Positions 1 through 5,824 of a stretch of DNA of 5,824 bases are shown in pieces. Numbering within the stretch: the stretch's first letter is position 1; each line of letters starts with the position of its first letter. A model generated the notes under the pieces. It did not search any database and was not told where the DNA came from. It was given only the letters and a program-made list of their open reading frames with translations. The stretch is from Myxococcales bacterium (GTDB lineage Bacteria > Myxococcota_A > UBA9160 > JALSIO01), in assembly GCA_026989995.1 (NCBI GenBank), contig JALSIO010000075.1, forward strand, positions 1 to 5,824, written 5' to 3'. The translations under genes and the position numbers were made by a program.

Positions 1-1
1 G

Positions 2-685
2 CTCGTGGCGCTGCTCACCCTCGAACCGCCGGTCTCCACGGATGCCGACGCCCTCCACGACGAGGTGGTGAAGCTGCTCCGCTCGGTGCAGCCCCTCGAC
101 TGCTCCAGGGTGGTGCGGGGACAGTATGGCGGCTATCGGGAGGAGCCGGGGGTCCGGCCGGAGTCCGGGACGGAGACCTTCGCGGCGCTGCGCCTCGACC
201 TCGAGTCGTGGAGATGGGCTGGCGTTCCCGTCTTCCTGCGCGCGGGCAAGGGACTCGCCACTACCGTGACCGAGGCCGTGGTCGAATTCGAACGCGCCCC
301 GCATCCGCTGATCGAGGCGGGCGCGCCGGCGGCGAACCAGCTCCGCTACCGGATCAAGCCGGACGAGACCACCCGGCTTCTGGTGGAGGCCAAGGTGCCC
401 GGAGAAGGGCTCCGCTCGCGCACCCTGGGCCTCGAAGTCGACCGGCGCCGCGCGCTCGGGGAGGCGCCGGAAGCCTACGAGCGCCTGCTCGGGGACGCGC
501 TCGAGGGTGACCGGCGGCTCTTCGCCCGCTTCGATGCCATCGAGCGGGCCTGGGAGATCGTGGATCCGGTGCTGCGGGATCCTCCTCCCCTCGTCTTCTA
601 TCCGCGGGGGAGCTGGGGCCCGCCCGCGGCGGACCGGCTCGTGGAGCGCTACGGCGGGTGGCGATCCTGCGAGCCCGGCCGGTGA
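2..685 (+). CDS. zwf: Glucose-6-phosphate dehydrogenase, C-terminal part (5' end outside window)
   Basis: Oxidises glucose 6-phosphate to 6-phosphogluconolactone with reduction of NAD(P)+, the cytosolic entry step of the oxidative pentose phosphate pathway. The frame is open to the left edge, so the N-terminal Rossmann domain and the RxxxHYLGK active site are missing. About 227 residues of a family usually near 480-500 are present. Counting from the GTG at position 5, the C-terminal catalytic domain shows RGQYGGYREEPGV (38-50), TETF (56-59), RWAGVP (70-75) and LRAGKGL (78-84), where the Lys belongs to the conserved substrate-site segment. Near the end come the family signatures AWEIVDP and GSWGP. 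The stop TGA overlaps the proposed pgl start as GTGA, so the two genes are very probably cotranscribed and coupled. The GTG at 5 is an internal codon, not the start. Family assignment is secure; cofactor preference cannot be judged from this part. Confidence 0.96.
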   Translation, partial: LVALLTLEPPVSTDADALHDEVVKLLRSVQPLDCSRVVRGQYGGYREEPGVRPESGTETFAALRLDLESWRWAGVPVFLRAGKGLATTVTEAVVEFERAPHPLIEAGAPAANQLRYRIKPDETTRLLVEAKVPGEGLRSRTLGLEVDRRRALGEAPEAYERLLGDALEGDRRLFARFDAIERAWEIVDPVLRDPPPLVFYPRGSWGPPAADRLVERYGGWRSCEPGR

Positions 686-1416
686 AGCTCCTGGTGGCCG
701 CCGATGCCGCGGATGCCGCGCGGCGCGCCGCGGAGCGCATCGAAACGGCGCTTCGTCGTGGGCTTCGGGCACACGCGGCCGCCGCGGTCGCGCTAAGCGG
801 CGGGCACACGCCGGGCCCGATGCTGCGGGAACTCTTCGGGAGACCCCTGGCCTGGGACCGCATCCGCGTGTTCCAGGTCGACGAACGGGTGGCTCCGGCC
901 GGCTCCCGCGAGCGCAACCGGACGCTGCTCGAGGAGTCGGCGCGGGACGGCGCGCCGGGAGCCCTCGGGGCATTGCGGCCCATCCCCCTCGACGGCCGCG
1001 CACCGGAGCAGGCGGCCGCCGCCTACGAAGCCCTCCTTCTGCGCGAGGTGCCGCGCGGATTCGATGCGGTGCACCTCGGGCTCGGCGCCGACGGCCACAC
1101 CGCCTCCTGGCCTCCAGGCGACCCGGTTCTCGCGGAGGTGGGCGAGGGCGCACGTCGCGTGGCGGTGGTCGGGCCGTACCGCGGCCGGATTCGGATCACA
1201 CTGACCCCCCGGGCCGTGGCGGAGAGCGCCCGCGTCGTCTTCCTGGTGGTCGGTGCCGCGAAGGCGCCCGCGCTCGAGCGCCTGCTCCGCGACGACCCGG
1301 CGCTCCCGGCGAGCCGCGTCCCGCGCCGTCGCACCGTCGTGGTGGCCGATCCGGAGGCGGCTAGCTTCCGAGCAGGGCCTCGATCTCCCGGGCGAGGACG
1401 AGATCGCGCTCGGTGA
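682..1416 (+). CDS. pgl: 6-phosphogluconolactonase
   Basis: Hydrolyses 6-phosphogluconolactone, the product of the upstream zwf, to 6-phosphogluconate. From the GTG at 682 the protein has 244 residues, close to the usual bacterial Pgl length. Motifs in order: ALSGGHTP (37-44, phosphate-binding loop), VDERVAP (66-72), [14 protein letters not shown] (133-146, catalytic His in DGHTAS) and RIRITLTP (169-176). I chose 682 because GTG forms a GTGA overlap with the zwf stop and the sequence begins MKLLVA, as in homologues. An in-frame GTG at 658 would add 8 residues and has a GGAG 11 bases upstream, so it remains possible. No good Shine-Dalgarno precedes 682, which fits translational coupling. The family core ends near DPEAAS (223-228). 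The last 16 residues are Arg/Gly-rich, look non-conserved, and are encoded opposite the 3' end of phhB. TASWPPG replaces the usual TASLFPG. Confidence 0.93.
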   Translation: MKLLVAADAADAARRAAERIETALRRGLRAHAAAAVALSGGHTPGPMLRELFGRPLAWDRIRVFQVDERVAPAGSRERNRTLLEESARDGAPGALGALRPIPLDGRAPEQAAAAYEALLLREVPRGFDAVHLGLGADGHTASWPPGDPVLAEVGEGARRVAVVGPYRGRIRITLTPRAVAESARVVFLVVGAAKAPALERLLRDDPALPASRVPRRRTVVVADPEAASFRAGPRSPGRGRDRAR

Positions 1417-1654
1417 TGCCCCCGGCGTCGTGGGTCGAGAGCTCGATCACCACCCGGTTGTAGACGTTGGACCAATCGGGGTGGTGGTTGGCGCGCTCCG
1501 CGAGCAGCGCGACCCGGCTCATGAAGCCGAAGGCCTCGACGAAATCGCGGAAGCGGAGCTCCCGGCGGAGTCGGCCCTCGCGGTGCTCCCATGCCGGCAG
1601 CCGGGCGAGGTCGGCCCGGATCTCCTCGTCCGAGAGCCGGCGCGGGCGGCTCAC
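1361..1654 (-). CDS. phhB: Pterin-4a-carbinolamine dehydratase (PCD/DCoH family)
   Basis: Dehydrates 4a-hydroxytetrahydropterin to the quinonoid dihydropterin, recycling the pterin cofactor of aromatic amino acid hydroxylases. Bacterial relatives also occur without such hydroxylases, where their role is less clear. The protein has 97 residues, normal for this single-domain family. The diagnostic active-site segment is E53...NHHPDW (56-61), then [13 protein letters not shown] (64-75) and GGITERD (78-84). His57, His58 and His75 have the spacing of the catalytic histidines of animal PCD. The GTG start at 1654 overlaps the stop of the upstream DHH gene as GTGA and has a strong Shine-Dalgarno site inside that gene. 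The stop TAG lies inside the pgl coding region, giving a 56-base convergent overlap. No phenylalanine hydroxylase is visible in this window, so the substrate pathway here is unknown. Confidence 0.93.
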   Translation of the reverse strand: MSRPRRLSDEEIRADLARLPAWEHREGRLRRELRFRDFVEAFGFMSRVALLAERANHHPDWSNVYNRVVIELSTHDAGGITERDLVLAREIEALLGS

Positions 1655-3066
1655 GAGAGCGGCTCCTCCCGGCGGATCTCCTCGCCCCGGATCGCCTTCA
1701 CGAAGGCGTCGTGGAGGGCCGCGCGGATCCGCTGGCGGTCGGCACCCCCGTAGACCTCGCGGAAGGACTGCAGCGGGATGATGCCCTTGGCCATGGAGCG
1801 GTGTCCCCCGCCCACCCCGAGCCCCTCCACGACGGCGCGCACGACCCCGCCGGCCGCTCGCACGTGGCCCACGTTGCGCACGGAGAAGACGAGGTCCCGG
1901 CCCACGATGCCTGCGGCGATCGCCCACTCGGCACCCTCGGCCTGCAGTGCGAGGTCCGCGACCTGCGGGATCACGTCCTCCCGGACCCGGCCGAGCACCA
2001 GGATGTGGAGCGCGTCCATCACCTCCGTGCGGGAGAGCGCGCGGCCGAGGGCCCGCAGCGCGTCGACCGGAAGGGCCGGGCGCTCGATGCGACGCAGCAG
2101 GGCGGGGCTGTGGTGGGCGTGCACGAAGGCGAAGGCGGCCACGTCCTTCGGGCTCGCGTCGCGTCCGAGGAGCTGTGTGTCGGTCTTGATGCCGTAGAGC
2201 AGTGCCGTGGCGAGCTTCGGGCCCACCTCCACCCCGGCCGCCTGCAGGTACTCGATCAGGATGGTCGCCGTGGCGCCGTAGGAGACTCGGATGTCGCGCA
2301 TCACGGCGTCGTAGCCCGGCCTCGGCGGGTGGTGGTCGATCACCACGTCCACCGAGCGCAGCCGGGCCGGCGGCTCTTCGCCGAAGACGTTGGGCTGTAC
2401 GTCGACGAGGGCGATTCCGTCGAATTCGTCGAGCTCCGGCGGGGTGACGGTGCGCACCCGGATGCCGAGCGCCTCGACCATGGCGAGGTTCTCCGGTCGC
2501 TTCACCTCTCCGAAGGAGACGAGCGGCGCCGTCGACGCCTTCCGCCCGAGAAGGGCCCGCAGCGCGTAGCCGCAGGCGATGCCGTCGGGATCCGGATCCG
2601 GCTGGAGGAGGATGCCGATCCGGCTCCGCGGGCCGAGCAGGGCCCGGAGCTCCACCACCCGGCGCAGGTTCCACAGGTGGTCGAACTCCTCGTTGACGTC
2701 GTCCCGGATCAGGGTCCGCAGGCCGGTCAGGCGCAGGCAGGAGTGCTCCGGGAGGTCCTCCTTCCGGATGCGGTCCGACAGGACCAGGATGGGTGCCTCG
2801 GGCGCCGCCTTCGAGATGGCGGGAATCGCCGCGCGCACGAAGGCGAGCTCCTCGGAGACGATGGCGAAGCCGTCCCCCTCGCGGGGCTCGAGGCGGGCCA
2901 CGGCCTCGGCCTGGAGCCCGCCCTGGAGGATCCGGAACCCGGGCGGGCGCGCCCGCTGCTCCTCCTCCCGCGGAATCCAGACGAGCTCTTCGTTCTCTCC
3001 GGCCCCGATCCGGGACCAGAGCCGAGCGAGCTCCGCTCCGTCGCAGAGGATGATCCGGCGGCCCAA
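1651..3066 (-). CDS. TrkA-N-like/DHH/DHHA1 phosphoesterase
   Basis: A 471-residue predicted cytosolic protein of the DHH phosphoesterase superfamily, which includes NrnA-type oligoribonuclease/pAp phosphatases and GdpP-type cyclic dinucleotide phosphodiesterases. Residues 1-120 look like an RCK/TrkA-N Rossmann-type domain ([11 protein letters not shown], then [10 protein letters not shown] and PILVLSD), but without a clear GxGxxG loop. The DHH domain follows: motif [13 protein letters not shown] (155-166), motif II VDVQPN (221-226), motif III IDHHP (243-247) and motif IV GIKTDT (292-297). The C-terminal DHHA1 motif is [10 protein letters not shown] (419-428). Metal-binding Asp residues are kept (D159, D161, D222, D244, D296), but Gln155 sits where motif I usually has His. 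The start is TTG 3066, four bases after GGAGG; the frame stays open far upstream, but that is antisense to apaH. The stop overlaps phhB as GTGA. Family is confident; the substrate (nanoRNA, pAp or a cyclic dinucleotide) cannot be told from sequence. Confidence 0.88.
   Translation of the reverse strand: MGRRIILCDGAELARLWSRIGAGENEELVWIPREEEQRARPPGFRILQGGLQAEAVARLEPREGDGFAIVSEELAFVRAAIPAISKAAPEAPILVLSDRIRKEDLPEHSCLRLTGLRTLIRDDVNEEFDHLWNLRRVVELRALLGPRSRIGILLQPDPDPDGIACGYALRALLGRKASTAPLVSFGEVKRPENLAMVEALGIRVRTVTPPELDEFDGIALVDVQPNVFGEEPPARLRSVDVVIDHHPPRPGYDAVMRDIRVSYGATATILIEYLQAAGVEVGPKLATALLYGIKTDTQLLGRDASPKDVAAFAFVHAHHSPALLRRIERPALPVDALRALGRALSRTEVMDALHILVLGRVREDVIPQVADLALQAEGAEWAIAAGIVGRDLVFSVRNVGHVRAAGGVVRAVVEGLGVGGGHRSMAKGIIPLQSFREVYGGADRQRIRAALHDAFVKAIRGEEIRREEPLS
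1663..1670 (-). promoter_or_regulatory. Ribosome binding site of phhB
   Basis: The - strand reads GGGAGGAG, 8 bases upstream of the GTG at 1654, within the last codons of the DHH gene. It is a near-ideal Shine-Dalgarno match. It supports GTG 1654 as the start and suggests that phhB can recruit ribosomes itself as well as by coupling through the GTGA overlap. Confidence 0.75.
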
Positions 3067-3070
3067 GGTG

Positions 3071-3075
3071 CCTCC
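3071..3075 (-). promoter_or_regulatory. Ribosome binding site deciding the TTG start of the DHH gene
   Basis: The - strand reads GGAGG, then CACC, then the TTG codon at 3066-3064. Four bases is slightly short but workable spacing. No ATG or GTG lies nearby in frame at a position that keeps the first beta strand (RRIILCDG), so this site is the main evidence for TTG initiation. Confidence 0.65.
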
Positions 3076-3101
3076 GTCGCAGGTCCCGGTGCGGCCCGCC
3101 G

Positions 3102-3107
3102 AGTCTA
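3102..3107 (-). promoter_or_regulatory. Possible -10 element for the DHH-phhB unit
   Basis: The - strand reads TAGACT in the context GCTAGACT, matching the loose TANNNT form of a -10 hexamer. A start site about 7 bases downstream would give a leader of roughly 28 bases containing the GGAGG site. No convincing -35 hexamer is seen 16-18 bases upstream (around 3125-3130 the - strand reads GACGGA). CTAG tetramers are scarce here, which makes the match slightly more notable. This is inference from a short motif. Confidence 0.3.
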
Positions 3108-3114
3108 GCGGAGG

Positions 3115-3170
3115 GGCCGGTCGGTCCGTCCCGGCCTTCGCCCCGCGGGAACGGCCACCCCCGGGCCCGG
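3115..3170. repeat. Small inverted repeats in the divergent intergenic region
   Basis: Three perfect short symmetries lie between the DHH gene and apaH: GGCCGG (3115-3120) paired with CCGGCC (3131-3136) across a 10-base spacer, the palindrome CCCGCGGG (3142-3149), and the palindrome CCGGGCCCGG (3161-3170). They lie between the two candidate -10 elements, where an operator shared by divergent genes would be expected. In DNA this GC-rich such palindromes arise often by chance, so a regulatory role is only a suggestion. The rest of the 144-base gap (3067-3210) shows nothing else recognisable. Confidence 0.25.
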
Positions 3171-3197
3171 TGTGGCCCTCCCGAGCCGGGGCGTTGC

Positions 3198-3203
3198 TAG
3201 CCT
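3198..3203 (+). promoter_or_regulatory. Possible -10 element for apaH
   Basis: TAGCCT in the context GCTAGCCT fits TANNNT and ends seven bases before the chosen GTG start at 3211. The start site would fall at about 3210-3211, implying a leaderless or nearly leaderless transcript. That fits the absence of any purine-rich Shine-Dalgarno sequence upstream of the GTG. No -35 hexamer is evident around 3175-3180. The element mirrors the GCTAGACT on the other strand. Confidence 0.35.
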
Positions 3204-3210
3204 GCCGCCG

Positions 3211-4074
3211 GTGCAGCCGATCTTCGTGGGGGACGTGCAGGGCTGCGCCGAGGAGCTCGCCGAGCTTCTCGCGCGCGCCCGCGCGCGATTCGGCGATGGC
3301 TTCGTCCTCTACTCGGTGGGCGACCTCGTCAACCGCGGTCCGGACAACCTCTCCGTGCTGCGGATGGTGCGCGGGCTCCACCGCGAGGGCCGGGCCGTGG
3401 TGGTCCTCGGCAACCACGAGCTCCACCTGATCGCCCTCCGCCTCGGGGTGGGCCGTGCAGAGCCGAGTGACACCCTGGACGACGTGCTCGGTGCCCCCGA
3501 TCGCGACGATTGGATCGAGTGGCTCCGCCGCCTTCCGCTGGTCCACACCGGGGTCCTGGGGCGGAGGCCCTTTGCCCTGGTCCACGCCGCGGTGCCGCCG
3601 ACCTTGGGACTCGGCACGCTGCGACGGGCGGCCCGACGGATCGAGGCCCGACTCGGCCACCTCGACCGGGCGGAGGCCCGGCGGCTCCTGGCGGGCCGAG
3701 GCCCGGACCCCGACCGCCAGCTCCTGGAGTTCCTGACCACCTGCCGCAGCATCCGGGCCGACGGGCGCCCGAGCCCGAGCCCGCCGGAGCGGTCCGAGGA
3801 CGCCTGGGACCACCACTTCGCGGCGGCTGGGCAGCCCCACGGCGTGGTCTTCGGGCACTTTGCGCGGCGGGGGCTCCACGTGGCGGCGGGCATCCGCGGA
3901 CTCGACACGGGTCTCGTCCACCACGGGCGCGATCGAGACGGGGTCCTGACCGCGTGGCTGCCCGACCCGGCCGAGGAGGATCCCTTTCGCGTGCCCGACG
4001 ACCGATTCTGGACCGTTCCGGCGCGGAGGGTCTATTTCCCCTTCGGCCGACGGAGCGGCGCAGCCGGCGGCTGA
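3211..4074 (+). CDS. apaH: ApaH-type symmetrical bis(5'-nucleosyl)-tetraphosphatase
   Basis: A calcineurin-like metallophosphoesterase predicted to hydrolyse diadenosine tetraphosphate to two ADP in the cytosol, controlling Ap4A and possibly decapping Np4-capped RNA as ApaH does elsewhere. From GTG 3211 it has 287 residues, near the usual 270-280. Motifs in order: GDVQGC (7-12), [11 protein letters not shown] (37-47), [11 protein letters not shown] (66-76), LVHAAVPP (123-130), FGHFARRG (214-221) and LDTG (231-234). The metal-ligand Asp8, Asp38, Asn68, His125 and His216 positions are all filled. GDVQGC, NRGP and the terminal LDTG point to ApaH rather than a generic Ser/Thr phosphatase; GNHE and GHF replace the usual GNHD and GHW. 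An in-frame GTG at 3172 would add 13 unconserved residues and has no Shine-Dalgarno, so 3211 is preferred. It is divergent from the DHH gene, and its last 43 bases overlap the end of trpEG. Confidence 0.88.
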   Translation: MQPIFVGDVQGCAEELAELLARARARFGDGFVLYSVGDLVNRGPDNLSVLRMVRGLHREGRAVVVLGNHELHLIALRLGVGRAEPSDTLDDVLGAPDRDDWIEWLRRLPLVHTGVLGRRPFALVHAAVPPTLGLGTLRRAARRIEARLGHLDRAEARRLLAGRGPDPDRQLLEFLTTCRSIRADGRPSPSPPERSEDAWDHHFAAAGQPHGVVFGHFARRGLHVAAGIRGLDTGLVHHGRDRDGVLTAWLPDPAEEDPFRVPDDRFWTVPARRVYFPFGRRSGAAGG

Positions 4075-5824
4075 GCGCCCGCCGGTGCCGCGGCGCGCGC
4101 CAGGACGCCGACGACGCTTCGGATCAACCGATGCCCGAGCTCGTCCTGGAGGGTCAGGATGGACTCGGGGTGGAACTGCACCGCCGCGAGCGGGAGCGAG
4201 GTGTGCTCGAGGGCCATCACCACGCCGTCGTCGCTCTCGGCGGTCACCTGGAGCTCCGCGGGCAGGCTCTCCCGCTCGGCGAACAGCGAGTGGTAGCGCC
4301 CGGCCTGGAACTCCTCCGGAAAGCCCCGGAAGAGGCGGCCCCCGAGGACCCGGATCCGGCTGGCCTTGCCGTGCACCGGCTCGGGGAGGGTGCCGAGCTT
4401 CCCCCCGAAGTGTTCCGCGATCGCCTGGAGGCCGAGGCAGACGCCGAAGACGGGGAGCTCCCGCGCGAGGACTTCGTCGAGGAGCCCGGAGAGCCCGAAA
4501 TCCGAGGGACGGCCGGGGCCCGGGGAGATCACCACCAGGTCGGGATCGAGCTCGTCGAGCGTGTCCGCGGCGAAGCCCACCCGCAGGGTGTGGACCTCCG
4601 CCCCGGTCTGCCGGAAGTAGTCGGCGAGCGTGTGGACGAAGGAGTCCTCGTTGTCCACGAGCAGCACCCGCCGGCCCGTGCCCGGTCGCGACTGGGGCTC
4701 CCGCGCCTCCGGCCGCCGGCTGCGCGGGCGCCGCAGGGCGTCGAGGAAGGCGGCGGCCTTGAGCCGCGTCTCCGCCTCCTCGGCATCCGGGTCCGAGTCG
4801 TAGAGCAGGGTGGCGCCCACCCGCACCTCGGCGACGCCGCCGGAGATCCGGATCGTCCGCAGGGTGAGCCCGGTGTTGGCGCTCCCGTCGAAGCCCAGGG
4901 TGCCCACCGCGCCTCCGTACCACCGGCGCGGGGATTTCTCGTGCTCCTCGAGAAAGCGCATGGCCCAGCGCTTGGGCGCTCCGGTGACGGTCACCGCCCA
5001 GGCGTGGGTGAGGAAGGCGTCGAGCGCGTCGAATCCCTCCCGGAGCTGTCCCTCCACGTGGTCGACGGTGTGGATGAGGCGGGAGTAGATCTCGATCTGG
5101 CGACGGGCGAGGACGCGCACGCTGCCGGGCACGCAGATCCGGCTCTTGTCGTTGCGATCCACGTCGGTGCACATGGTGAGCTCCGACTCGTCCTTCTCCG
5201 AGGAGAGGAGTCTCCGGATCTGCTCGGCGTCCTCGATGGGGTCGGCGCCGCGGGCGATGGTTCCCGAGATGGGGCAGGTCTCGACCCGCCGCCCCTCCAC
5301 CCGGACGTACATCTCGGGAGAGGCCCCCACGAGGTATTCCCCGGCTCCGAGGTGGATGAGGAAGCCGTAGGGGGATGGATTGCGCTCCCGCAGCCGCCGG
5401 AAGAGCTCGGAGGGCGGCTCCGGACAGGGCTCGGTGAAGGTCTGGCCCGGAACCACTTCGAAGAGGTCGCCGCGGCGGAAGGCTTCGCGGGCCACGCGGA
5501 CGATCTCGGCGTACTCGCCGGGGGCGTGATCGGACCCGGGCTCCACGTCGCGGCAGCCCCGGTAGGGCGTCGACACCCCCTCGCGGTCGAGACCGCGGGT
5601 GCTTCGCCCGCCCGCCGCGAATTCGTAGTCGAAGAGCGCGCCGGCTCCCCGCTGGTGGTCGACCACGAGGAGGCGGTCCGGGAGGTAGAGCACGAGGTCG
5701 CGCTGGTCCGCCTCGCGCGGCAGGCGCCGGTCGAAGGGCTCGAACTGGAACACCAGGTCGTAGCCGAAGGCGCCGTAGAGCCCGAGGTGCGGGTCCTCCG
5801 GGCTTCCGAAGAGGTCGAGCAGCG
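4032..5824 (-). CDS. trpEG: Fused anthranilate synthase TrpE-TrpG (N-terminus outside window)
   Basis: Makes anthranilate from chorismate, with ammonia supplied from glutamine by its own amidotransferase domain: the first committed step of tryptophan synthesis. The - strand frame is open to the right edge. About 597 codons are visible of a family usually near 720-730, so some 130 residues, including the tryptophan-binding N-terminal part, are missing. The edge reads [19 protein letters not shown], typical of the fused clade. Counting from the GTG at 5753 (an internal codon), TrpE shows VVPGQTF (100-106), [10 protein letters not shown] (143-152), [10 protein letters not shown] (160-169), DVDRNDKSR (197-205), TVTGAPK (255-261) and [10 protein letters not shown] (313-322). 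A short linker (about 338-361) leads to Trp[12 protein letters not shown] (366-376), [11 protein letters not shown] (410-420), FGVCLGLQA (436-444, nucleophile Cys439) and QFHPES (526-531). All glutaminase triad positions are present. A 22-residue Ala/Pro/Arg tail overlaps the apaH 3' end. Confidence 0.95.
   Translation of the reverse strand, partial: LLDLFGSPEDPHLGLYGAFGYDLVFQFEPFDRRLPREADQRDLVLYLPDRLLVVDHQRGAGALFDYEFAAGGRSTRGLDREGVSTPYRGCRDVEPGSDHAPGEYAEIVRVAREAFRRGDLFEVVPGQTFTEPCPEPPSELFRRLRERNPSPYGFLIHLGAGEYLVGASPEMYVRVEGRRVETCPISGTIARGADPIEDAEQIRRLLSSEKDESELTMCTDVDRNDKSRICVPGSVRVLARRQIEIYSRLIHTVDHVEGQLREGFDALDAFLTHAWAVTVTGAPKRWAMRFLEEHEKSPRRWYGGAVGTLGFDGSANTGLTLRTIRISGGVAEVRVGATLLYDSDPDAEEAETRLKAAAFLDALRRPRSRRPEAREPQSRPGTGRRVLLVDNEDSFVHTLADYFRQTGAEVHTLRVGFAADTLDELDPDLVVISPGPGRPSDFGLSGLLDEVLARELPVFGVCLGLQAIAEHFGGKLGTLPEPVHGKASRIRVLGGRLFRGFPEEFQAGRYHSLFAERESLPAELQVTAESDDGVVMALEHTSLPLAAVQFHPESILTLQDELGHRLIRSVVGVLARAAAPAGAQPPAAPLRRPKGK
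4064..4085. terminator. GC-only stem-loop at the apaH/trpEG convergent end (possible terminator)
   Basis: CCGGCGG (4064-4070) pairs perfectly with CCGCCGG (4079-4085) around an 8-base loop that contains the apaH stop codon. Position and strength suit a 3' end signal for apaH. No T-run follows on the + strand, so it is not a canonical intrinsic terminator. It lies inside the codons for the non-conserved C-terminal tail of TrpEG, where it should be tolerated. Chance occurrence in GC-rich DNA is quite possible. Confidence 0.25.

Noticed and set aside
658..681. Upstream GTG start for pgl
   Set aside because: In frame and preceded by GGAG at 11 bases, but it gives a longer overlap with zwf and a non-conserved extension. 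The GTGA overlap at 682 gives the family-typical N-terminus. Not fully excluded.
507..1364. 285-residue + strand open frame across zwf and pgl
   Set aside because: Arg/Gly/Pro-rich out-of-frame translation of two real genes. It is of interest only because its stop is the TAG that pgl would use after a one-base insertion.
1381..1406. Inverted repeat CGATCTC/GAGATCG with 12-base spacer near the pgl and phhB ends
   Set aside because: A perfect 7-bp stem, but it lies inside conserved phhB codons (REIE region), has a long loop and no T-run, so it is more likely coding constraint or chance than a terminator.
1591..3108. 505-residue + strand open frame
   Set aside because: It lies antisense to the DHH gene and phhB, which have clear family motifs. 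Its His/Asp/Arg/Gly-rich composition is that of a mirror frame, and it has no recognisable domain.
3172..3210. Upstream GTG start for apaH
   Set aside because: Adds 13 residues ahead of the usual ApaH N-terminus, has no Shine-Dalgarno, and would place the candidate -10 inside the gene.
3067..5172. Long - strand open frame continuing upstream of the DHH gene start
   Set aside because: It is antisense to apaH and overlaps trpEG in another frame, has a low-complexity Arg/Pro/Gly-rich translation with no motifs, and is explained by the scarcity of stop codons in GC-rich DNA. The real gene begins at the TTG with GGAGG.
1..5824. A novel defence, mobile or secondary-metabolism system
   Set aside because: I looked for repeats, transposase, integrase, toxin-antitoxin pairs, tRNAs and CRISPR-like arrays on both strands and saw none. 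Every gene fits a known housekeeping or nucleotide-turnover family.

Overview
This is a very GC-rich, densely coding stretch of what looks like a bacterial chromosome. It carries six protein genes: two cut by the window edges and four complete. All six belong to recognisable housekeeping families. I see no RNA genes, insertion sequences, CRISPR arrays or phage genes. The strong third-position GC bias, the GTG and TTG starts, the overlapping genes and a fused TrpE-TrpG of the '[12 protein letters not shown]' type suggest a high-GC proteobacterium or a Myxococcota/Desulfobacterota/Binatota-like lineage. That assignment is inference, because the window holds no phylogenetic marker.

Layout from left to right. 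The + strand opens with the C-terminal half of glucose-6-phosphate dehydrogenase (zwf), followed at once by 6-phosphogluconolactonase (pgl), which overlaps it by 4 bases (GTGA). Together they make the first two steps of the oxidative pentose phosphate pathway. Converging on pgl from the - strand is a two-gene unit. A TrkA-N/DHH/DHHA1 phosphoesterase comes first, and a pterin-4a-carbinolamine dehydratase (phhB) starts inside its stop codon, again as GTGA. A 144-base divergent intergenic region at 3067-3210 then separates this unit from a + strand ApaH-type diadenosine tetraphosphatase. Converging on apaH, and running out of the right edge, is a fused anthranilate synthase (trpEG), the first committed step of tryptophan synthesis.

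Both convergent junctions overlap: pgl/phhB by 56 bases and apaH/trpEG by 43 bases. Neither leaves room for a conventional intergenic terminator. The only non-coding DNA of any size is the DHH/apaH divergent region. It holds a good Shine-Dalgarno site for the DHH gene, two similar -10-like hexamers facing opposite ways, and several small GC palindromes.

I do not see a clearly undescribed system. The most interesting part is the centre. A DHH phosphoesterase with a degenerate RCK-like N-domain and Gln where motif I normally has His is translationally coupled to a pterin dehydratase, and is divergent from an Ap4A hydrolase. This could be a small nucleotide-turnover locus, but that is inference. 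The pgl 3' end is also notable: one extra base would place its stop on the same CTAG that ends phhB.
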